Assembly (NCBI GenBank): GCA_023653785.1
Contig: JAMKCH010071941.1
Location: 1 to 64,000, forward strand
Direction of reading: 5' to 3'
Origin: Ophioderma brevispina
Taxonomy: Eukaryota > Echinodermata > Ophiuroidea > Amphilepidida > Ophiodermatidae
Length of the DNA stretch: 64,000 bases
In this document: one piece after another, positions 57,161-64,000 of the stretch
How positions within the stretch are numbered: position 1 is the first letter of the stretch
Layout of the letters: every line of letters begins with the position of its first letter
Position numbers and translations under genes: made by a program
The notes under the pieces: model-generated
Database searches by the model: none
Seen by the model: only the letters and a program-made list of their open reading frames with translations
Told to the model about the DNA's origin: nothing

Positions 57161-58045
57161 GTATGTTTAAAGTTTGTCTCCTGAAGGCATCTTTAAAAAT
57201 GAAGGCTATTTTTCACCTAAATGTCATTAACAATCACCCTAGAAGTTTGAGCATGTGTAATTTAAATTGACATAGAGAGTCGGGCGAACTTTAATTCTGA
57301 GATGTATACATGCCACTGCTCATGTAGCCATAGTGGCGTCTACCCCCAATTTCATCTTTGACAAAACTATATTGGTGGCTGTTCAACTAGAAAGGTAAGC
57401 TAGATAAGAAAGCCCATACATCAATAAAATAAAACATTTATTGATTTATTTGCCAAAATCACTGTAGAAGATATGACACTGAAGGTTAGACATCACTAAT
57501 TCGCTTATACACATTAGTCTTGGGAAAAATAGCAACTTTGAGCATGTTTCTTTCACATTTAAATACAACAAAGAACAAGATGAAATCACCGAATGACCAA
57601 ATTTTCAACAAATAGTGACCAGAAAAATCCTTAATTATGAATTACTAAACGTAAAGTACATTAACACGCCCAGCACAATATACCTCATAGTCAGTACTGT
57701 TCATAGCGGGCCAATGGAGTTGAGATTTGAAAAACTACCTCAAATTTTCGATTCAAATGACATTTAAATTTTGAGAACGCTACACGTCCACCATGTAAAT
57801 CATCAAATGTTATTACTTTCTTAATACTAGTGCATTCTTGGATATTTAAAAGCAGTTCTTGGATTTTGGATGAAAGAAAGTAGTACATTCAATTTTTGAT
57901 TCTCGCGGGAGCCTAGTTAATGTAACCTGAAGGGAGGCAATTGTTTACAAACTGTGCGGGTTTTTTTAATTGTCATTCGTATATTTAAACGAATACATTT
58001 AGGTAAATGTATATACATTTTGAAATACCTTATTTTCTTTTGTAG
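57161..58045. other. Intron between domains M and O/P
   Basis: The first ~600 bp align with 48164-48750. The remainder has no recognised content. Confidence 0.5.
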
Positions 58046-58215
58046 TAAAACCTTTTGATGTCACTATACGTTACGGCGGTGATGATTATAGCGTAGCAGA
58101 ATCCGCCTCCAATCAGAATGTAGTTGAAGTAGTTTCAACACATTTGGAACCTTTTGAATGTTTCACAGTCAGCGTCAGAGGAGAGGCATCCTTTGAATGG
58201 AAACTCGACAATTCT
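58046..58215 (+). CDS. Ig-domain N-half exon O (intact)
   Basis: The acceptor is TTTTCTTTTGTAG at 58045 (phase 1) and the donor AATTCT|GTAAGT follows 58215 (phase 0). Open: KPFDVTIRYGGDDYSVAES, then LEPFECFTVSVRG (B cysteine) and ASFEWKLDNS (C-strand tryptophan). Pairs with exon P across a 3.9-kb intron. The unusual ECF-V-V order keeps the cysteine in the B strand. Confidence 0.8.
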
Positions 58216-59284
58216 GTAAGTATCTTTGGAAAACCATGTTTTGATGCTTATTTCAAAATATTTACAGATGCCTAAAATATTACCATATTATGGCTTCTTA
58301 AAATTTCATTGATGTCGTATTTCTGTATTGCATGATACAACGTTGTTCACAATGCAAAACATAGCTACACTGTGAAGTCTCTTTTACAAAACTATCTCTT
58401 TAACACCCGCATGCAAAAAAAATCAACACTTAGATCTTAGAAAATAAAAGAAAAACAAAATGATATCGTTTTAACCACACATAACCCACATTACCGTTTT
58501 AAGAAGTTTATCTAATTAAAACGCATTTGCCGACTGCAAGGAGCAAGGTTCACATATCTGTTTTCATGCTTGCCTTTATGCTAATGAGCTGCCTTGAAGT
58601 ACCCTATTGCATAATAGCCTTTTGTTGCTCCTGTCGGGTAGTCATGTGATTTGAGCCCGGGAGTTGTGCCTCTTGTGGACCATCGCCACAGTGCATTCTG
58701 ACATCGTGCATGAAGGTTGTTATTGAGTTTTGGCCAACGATTTTCCCACCCTCTCACCCATTGTTTGGGTTCCATTTGTTTATAAACTGAAATCAGTTTT
58801 TCCATGGCTGCTTGAATTTTACCGTGTTTGCAATTTTACGAAGATAATTGGTTTGTTTGTGCAGTCTTCATGGGGTTTGGCAGAAATTTGGCATTTACAT
58901 TAATTTACATCAATTATTTTAGTTAACATATTAGATCACTCCAGATGATCTTTAGCCAATGTCTAATCTAAATTATTAATAAAGGTAAATTATGTTACAG
59001 GAACAGATGTGAGGTCAGAAGATCATTACTTCAGCCCTGACAAAACTGCTGTGTGTATATTTTGTGTAAACTCTCTATTGTTTGAATAAGTAAATTATAG
59101 ACTTTGCTTGAAGATTATGATCGGTGGTGCAGCATTGCTATAGAATGGTACATGTATATGAGTTGCCCAAATTGCCAGATAGGAAATAATCAGGAGACTG
59201 GTCAGAGTTCTCTTGTCTGATGGATAGTCATATTGTATGAAATTCTATCATGGGTTCAAGAGAGTTTCTTGATCAATTTGAATA
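58216..59284. other. Intron of domain O/P, first part
   Basis: No exon, RNA gene or transposase was recognised. Confidence 0.4.
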
Positions 59285-59475
59285 TAATGCATATTGTATG
59301 CAAGGGACTAGGAGGGTTTCCTGGTTTGATATTGGGGATTCTAGGAGGTTTTCCTAGTTTGATATTGGGGATGCTAGGAAGTTCTCCTGGTTTGATATTT
59401 TGGGGATTCTAGGAGGTTTTCCTAGTTTGATATTGGGGATTCTAGGAGGTTTGATATTGTAGATGACTAAGAGAG
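59285..59475. repeat. Minisatellite, ~35-bp unit
   Basis: Four to five units of GGGATTCTAGGAGGTTTTCC followed by T(A/G)GTTTGATATT, starting near 59302. Units differ by a few bases (one has TTTTGGGG, one is shortened). Confidence 0.9.
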
Positions 59476-61319
59476 TTTCTTGGTTAGGATGATGATTGTT
59501 AAGTGGACTGGAATTCGGGCTGTGATAATAAATTGTTCATGCACGATACAGATGCATATACCCACTTTGGTCTCCTGCGTTTGTTCTTCGGTCTGTCGGT
59601 AAATAAATATTTACATGTTTATGGTCATTTCTTACTCTCATCGTTGTAAAAAACAGTCATAAAAGCCCACATAAGTGTTTACTCGTTTATAAAAGTACTA
59701 GGTTAATATCATAGAAATATTGTATCACTCTAAAACCCGTGATTTACTTCATATTATAAAAAATGTCAACTAAACTTATCTGTTTTAGGGCATTTATTGT
59801 TACTACCACTGTAACGATGTTAATGATACGTTTTCATTTAATTTTACTTGCTCTATTTGATGTGTTTGCTTTATTTTGTGTATGCGTGTCTTGTATGTAA
59901 TATATTGCTTTGATTTTTAGATGTTGTTTATTGTAAAGGGGTACAACATTTTCAGGCTATTGCTTCCAGTTGTACCTCCTCCATATTCTTGTTATTGCGA
60001 TCATCCACGTATGTTTTTAAATGATGGAAAATACATAAATTGAAATATTGGAAACATTTAGGGGTCCCTTCTTCACCCCACCCCCCAGAAAAACACTGTT
60101 CCGTGGGAATATTTCGATGCCATTTCCCTCACAGGTTAATAAAAGCAATGAAATGAAAGCTGGAAAATATTGTCCACTCTACAAATACGGGATTACAAAT
60201 TGATTTTTGAAAATATGGACCGATAGGCAAACAATGTAAACTACCGTAACTTTCACAAAGGATAAACTCCGGGTAGAGATTATTTGGTTAGATGCAAAAT
60301 GTGTCATATTACTTATATTTATCTTTAAAATGCACGCTTTAGGTCGGTTTGAATCTTGTTGGGATGTTCAAACTTGAGGCACATTTTCCCACCGGTATTT
60401 ACAAGGCTCGGGTATAATGGTGATTGTGATATGTGATTGTGATATGTCCTCATAGGTGACACGTTGTATGTAAGGACAGTACCATCTCTCGTGCACGCTT
60501 AAACCATTTACCTGGACCCGTGCCGGGGCCTCCCACACCAAGGATTTTATCAGTAAAGATTGGCCTGTGGTTACATGCAGCAACGATTATGTGGACAGAC
60601 CAGATGATAACGGGTTACAGTTTCATTGAAAACAGCCAAGAAGCGATACATTTTGTCTAGAATTCAAAGGCAGGTTTCGGCCAGAATCGTCTATGTCTCG
60701 CTAGCTTAAGCAATGGTTCAGCTTCACTGCGCTAAAACAAAATCACTGAAGCGAATCTGGGCTACTTCTAGAACAGGTTCCCAGGTAGAGGGTTAACATA
60801 TATCTCGCTCCATCACTCTCTCTCTACTTTCTTGGTCTCTCTCTTTCTCTCTTTCTCTCCCTCTCTCTAATTCAAACAGATTAGACAAGCTGCCGTGACA
60901 AAATGAAAATGTGAATCAAGATTAAAAGTCCCTTTTTTGAAATGCTGCTTTAAGTTTTTATTATATTAAGCAATTTTTTATTAAATGTTTTTTTTTTATT
61001 CTCACCAAAGATATGCAGGCGTTAGAATTGTGAGAGGTTTTCCGAAATTTGCATCTGTGAATATAAAGCTTTAGACATAGGAAAGGAAAATTGATACACA
61101 TGGCATGCTCTGAAATTTCTCTGATACCAAACATTTTATCAAATTTAAAAAATGTGAAGACAGATCAGTCACATTATTGATGTAAAAACAAGAGTTCATC
61201 CCATAATGGATAAACTTTTCTATAATCACAAAATAAGTACAAAATAGTTTCAGGAAGCCCATTATAAAAGTGAGGATTTGGACAATCATCTGTTCCAATC
61301 CTGTTTAAGAAATGATTAG
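59476..61319. other. Intron of domain O/P, middle part
   Basis: A TC-rich microsatellite (CTCTCTCTCTACTTTC.. CTCTC) stands at about 60815-60868. A 71-codon minus frame at 60368-60583 has no recognised domain. Nothing else was seen. Confidence 0.4.
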
Positions 61320-61395
61320 TACAAATAGAATAGTTCGACGTACGACATTGGCTCCACATGGAATCGAACCAGGGCCGCGGCATTACTGATTTGTT
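61320..61395 (-). repeat. tRNA-like relic with a B box
   Basis: On the minus strand, TAACGCTTATTTAACAAATC, then CCTGGTTCGATTCCATG, a good pol III B box in a loosely paired T-arm. The acceptor and D arms are not convincing, so it is a decayed tRNA-like SINE piece rather than a working tRNA. Confidence 0.4.
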
Positions 61396-61627
61396 AAATA
61401 AGCGTTAGAGCTGAAGAATCATCTCCATCCACTCTAAGGGTTATTTCTCATCTCTTTGTATGAATAACGGGCGAGGACAAGGTCGTATGTAGGTCATGGG
61501 AACACCCATGGCCGACCCACATCAAAGCTCCTGTATCGCTGTAATCTATATATTTTGATTTGTTTTGGTGAGTTATTATATTGAAATAGGTCACATGCTT
61601 CAATTGGTTATCAAAGATGCAGGCTTA

Positions 61628-61823
61628 TAGACCGTATTCAATATGACGTCAGGCACCAGACATGTTGGTGGACAAGATGAATGCATTCCAAGACTACAAT
61701 ACATTCAGCTGTCAATCGATCCATGTTTAGCGATGCACAGGGATCATTGACAGGTGAATGTATTGTAGTACTGGAATGCTTCAATCTTGTCCACCAACAT
61801 GGCTGGCTATTGAATACGGTCTA
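61628..61823. mobile_element. Palindromic MITE with TA target site (196 bp)
   Basis: Tips TAGACCGTATTCAATA and TATTGAATACGGTCTA are exact inverted copies beginning and ending in TA. The inner arms ATGTTGGTGGACAAGATGAA, GCATTCCAAGACTACAATAC and AATGTATTGTAGTACTGGAA also pair, so the unit folds into one long hairpin. A diverged, interrupted relative is at 12912-13290. The frame read across it is an artefact. Confidence 0.85.
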
Positions 61824-62070
61824 TATCAACATTTCTTCAGAAGCGCAGACTTTCTATATTCTTTCTTTATCTGGAATTTGTGTATTCCTTGGTTTTATTT
61901 TCATTTTCATTTTATCATTTATTTTTATTTTCTAAGTTTTTTATTATTATTTTTCTTTTTTTTATATGTTCTGTTCTTGTTTTTGTTGTTGTTATTTTGT
62001 CTGTTTATCTCATATATTATTTTGTCAAGCTCATTTGTAAATGGTTCTTTTCTTTATTCTACATGAATAG

Positions 62071-62263
62071 GTAGTCGCTGCTGACAGCGCACCTAACCAC
62101 AATGCTAATGAATTGGAGCCTCTCCGGTTTGATAGTACCAGTCAATTTACTTTAGACGCTATTTGGCCTGCACAACATCAAAAGTCACTTGAATGCAAAA
62201 CTTGGAACGAAGCATTACCAGAAGGAAATGGACTTGTTACAAGAGTGGTTTTAGATGTTTTAG
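62071..62263 (+). CDS. Ig-domain C-half exon P (intact)
   Basis: The acceptor is TTATTCTACATGAATAG at 62070 (phase 0) and the donor GTTTTAG|GTATAT follows 62263 (phase 1). It is 193 nt, the same as M2, and open: VVAADSAPNHNANELEPLR, then STSQFTLDAIWPAQH (E strand), KSLECKTWNEALPEG (F cysteine), ending TRVVLDVLG. It completes the domain begun at 58046. The phase-1 exit means that at least one further exon must follow, beyond what I can identify in this window. Confidence 0.8.
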
Positions 62264-62589
62264 GTATATTGTTTTTTGATTTGTCATCATTAAACACGGC
62301 TCTGTTGTTGTGGTATTTGCCAAGTTGATATGTCCGACTTTGATCTTAATTTGGACTTTATTGTAGCATTATATCACTTAAATCCCTAAATGCCATTTTT
62401 TGCCACTTTTTCAAAAATCGCGGAGCGGACCCCTGCCTTGATTTTAGTAGGAAATTGCTCCTAGATTTAACAAGGCAAATAACGCTTCCCCCCCCCCCCC
62501 ATTTTACACATACCTTACCTCCAAAATTAAAAAAAAATCCCAATCGAATAAGGCAATGACCTTTTCGTTATGAAACTAGAGCGATTTGT

Positions 62590-62700
62590 TATCCTAGTAT
62601 TTGTTATCCTAGTATTTGTTATCCTAAGTTTACCCTTGTTATCCTATATAGATTTAGCTTTGTTATCCTAGGTTTACCTTTGTTAACTAGGGATGAGGCG
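62590..62700. repeat. Short tandem repeat, TTTGTTATCCTAG unit
   Basis: Six copies of TTGTTATCCTA with variable spacers (TATT, AGTTTACCC, TATAGATTTAGC, GGTTTACC). Confidence 0.9.
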
Positions 62701-62939
62701 AATGTGGAAGCATAAGTGTCTCATTTTTACCTTATCCCTTAAATAGCAAGAAAAGTAGTTGGTACTCTCTTTTGTTATCGAGATGAATTGACAAGCAAGG
62801 TCAATGCTATTGACCTCTATTGATCCCTAAATTCTGTAAGTGCAAAATATTTTTGTTGCAGTCTTTGAGGAAAGATGAACAATTGTGGCCTATTTTTAAA
62901 GATATTGGAGCAATATAAAAGATTTAGCCTTTGATGATG

Positions 62940-63060
62940 ACCTTTGACACTTGACATTTGACATTTTTTGTCTTATATCTCCATAACCACACGTTGTAGC
63001 CCTAGGTATAGTACAAACTATACCTTTTTTAATCCTTGTAACAAGAGAAGACAAATTCAC
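62940..63060. repeat. Fragment related to the 28.7-kb palindromic element
   Basis: AGTACAAACTATACCTTTTT and AATCCTTGTAAC match 29360-29395 in order. The tips are missing. Confidence 0.55.
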
Positions 63061-64000
63061 TGCAAAATGAACCTCTGCTCTCCACAGTTACTGAATTTGC
63101 TCCAGATGACCCAACTATCCTGCAAGAGTTCTGTGACAACTTGAGATCTCCGATATTAATTATTCTAATCACAAAATTCCTTATTTTGCGCTCCAGCATT
63201 CAAAGGTATTGTTCACTAGTCAATTACCAATGCAGTTGTGCTAAAAATCTCAAAATATCCGGAAATTGGGGACGTACTTCAAAAAATGTGCTGTTATTCC
63301 TTTAACAATAACATTTTCATATGCAAATGTGAAGACAATATTTGATTATTCCAAAAAGTATCGACACAAACGCATAATAAAATCATATATATATCAGGAC
63401 TTAGCATTTGCCAACATCAATAAGTTACTCTGATAGTCCAACTGTGCTATAACACCAACGGCTTTTTATATCGCCCAATAAATTTTGAAATTTATATGAT
63501 CCCACCACATTGAATTTGATCACGTCGCGATTATTGCTATGGGGAGCATATCGGATGAATCCGGTATAATTATTTCATTTCCAGGATACAGAGTAAGTAA
63601 TAATAGAGGTCAAAGATCAGAGAACCAGCTGTACCGTGATTAATTCCTAAATCTCAAATTGGTAGTCTCGATATAAAGATAAAGAAGGTCGATCATTTGA
63701 CCTCACTCTACGAGATCAAGTTAATTTGTGAGGGAACTACAACGTGGTCCTATGAATGTTTTCAATGTCAGCAGTTAAACCCCACCTCAGTTTCAGTGGT
63801 TTTCCTTTATATTTTGGGCAATTGGATTTTTGCCTATTTTCTGTGGAAAATGGCAATTCTGCCGACTCGCGGAGTTTATGTCGTAATTGCGACGCAATAC
63901 TAGGTATGTTAGTACTTATTTGGTATCAATGGAAAGAGGAAGACCATAGCTATCAAAATCATAAGCATTCTCGAGGGGGTGGTTCCACCCCGGCAGGGTA

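Larger units (their letters stand above)
54665..57780 (+). repeat. Segmental duplication, copy 2
   Basis: Counterpart of 46220-48750. Its middle intron is about 590 bp longer than in copy 1, close to the size of the Tc1-type MITE at 56158-56774, which is absent from copy 1. The MITE therefore probably arrived after the duplication. Confidence 0.75.
62264..64000. other. Downstream intron or gene end, no exon recognised
   Basis: A possible acceptor, CTGCTCTCCACAG, at 63088 opens onto VTEFAPDDPTILQEFCDN, but no Ig pattern follows and I do not call it. A repeat related to the 16.9-kb fold-back centre lies at about 63890-63970 (GGTATCAATGGAAAGAGGA). Confidence 0.35.

Noticed and set aside
61681..62074. 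Very hydrophobic frames rich in F, L, I that could be taken for membrane segments at the end of the Ig gene.
   Set aside because: They are translations of a MITE arm and the T-rich tract before the acceptor of exon P.
63089..63160. Possible further exon after CTCCACAG.
   Set aside because: A good acceptor but no Ig motif, no donor in a fitting place, and nearby sequence belongs to dispersed repeats.
1..64000. CRISPR arrays, operons, bacterial promoters, rRNA genes.
   Set aside because: No regularly spaced short repeats with unique spacers, no dense bacterial-type coding and no rRNA-like conserved blocks were seen; the sequence is eukaryotic.

Overview
The window looks like nuclear DNA of an animal. 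It is A+T-rich, has no long open frames, has clear GT-AG exon borders, carries extracellular-type immunoglobulin (Ig) domain exons on phase-1 introns, and is full of non-LTR retrotransposon debris and inverted-repeat transposons. The mixture of Tc1-like, RTE-like, Jockey-like and Tx1/L1-like elements with many palindromic MITEs would suit a marine invertebrate, perhaps an echinoderm, hemichordate or lancelet. That placement is a guess; nothing here fixes the species.

The backbone is one plus-strand series of Ig exons from about 0.9 to 62.3 kb, probably the middle of one very large gene or of a tight cluster. I see no convincing signal peptide, membrane segment, start or stop. There are two exon designs. 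In the first, a whole Ig domain sits in one phase-1/phase-1 exon (919, 6494, 17784, 21490, 34888, 40096, 50921). In the second, the domain is split by a phase-0 intron after strand C into an N-half and a C-half exon (36491+39328, 46391+47970, 54800+56968, 58046+62071). Exons at 12511, 14927 and 43146 are half domains whose junctions are phase 1 or whose partner is not visible. Domains E (17784), H/I, J, M and O/P are open throughout. Several others (A, B, C, F, G, L, N) are recognisable with good splice sites but carry small frameshifts.

The split domain at 46.4-48.2 kb and the one at 54.8-57.2 kb, with their flanking intron sequence, are copies of each other. The first copy has lost its frame in both exons and one core cysteine. 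The second is intact.

Mobile DNA fills the introns. There is a Tc1-like transposase relic directly after exon E (about 18.18-19.34 kb), and a short deletion derivative of the same family at 56.16-56.77 kb. A plus-strand Jockey-like LINE (23.3-26.6 kb) is split by a minus-strand RTE-like LINE. A plus-strand Tx1/L1-like LINE (27.1-30.0 kb) has an 863-bp palindromic element in its 3' coding region. There are also a minus-strand Jockey-like fragment (36.7-37.15 kb), a split minus-strand RTE-like LINE (52.6-54.5 kb), tRNA-like SINE pieces, at least ten fold-back or MITE elements, and GT, TC and purine-rich satellites.

Most remaining sequence is intron or intergenic DNA in which I recognise nothing. 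All exon borders are read by eye from splice consensus, phase and domain pattern, with no transcript evidence.
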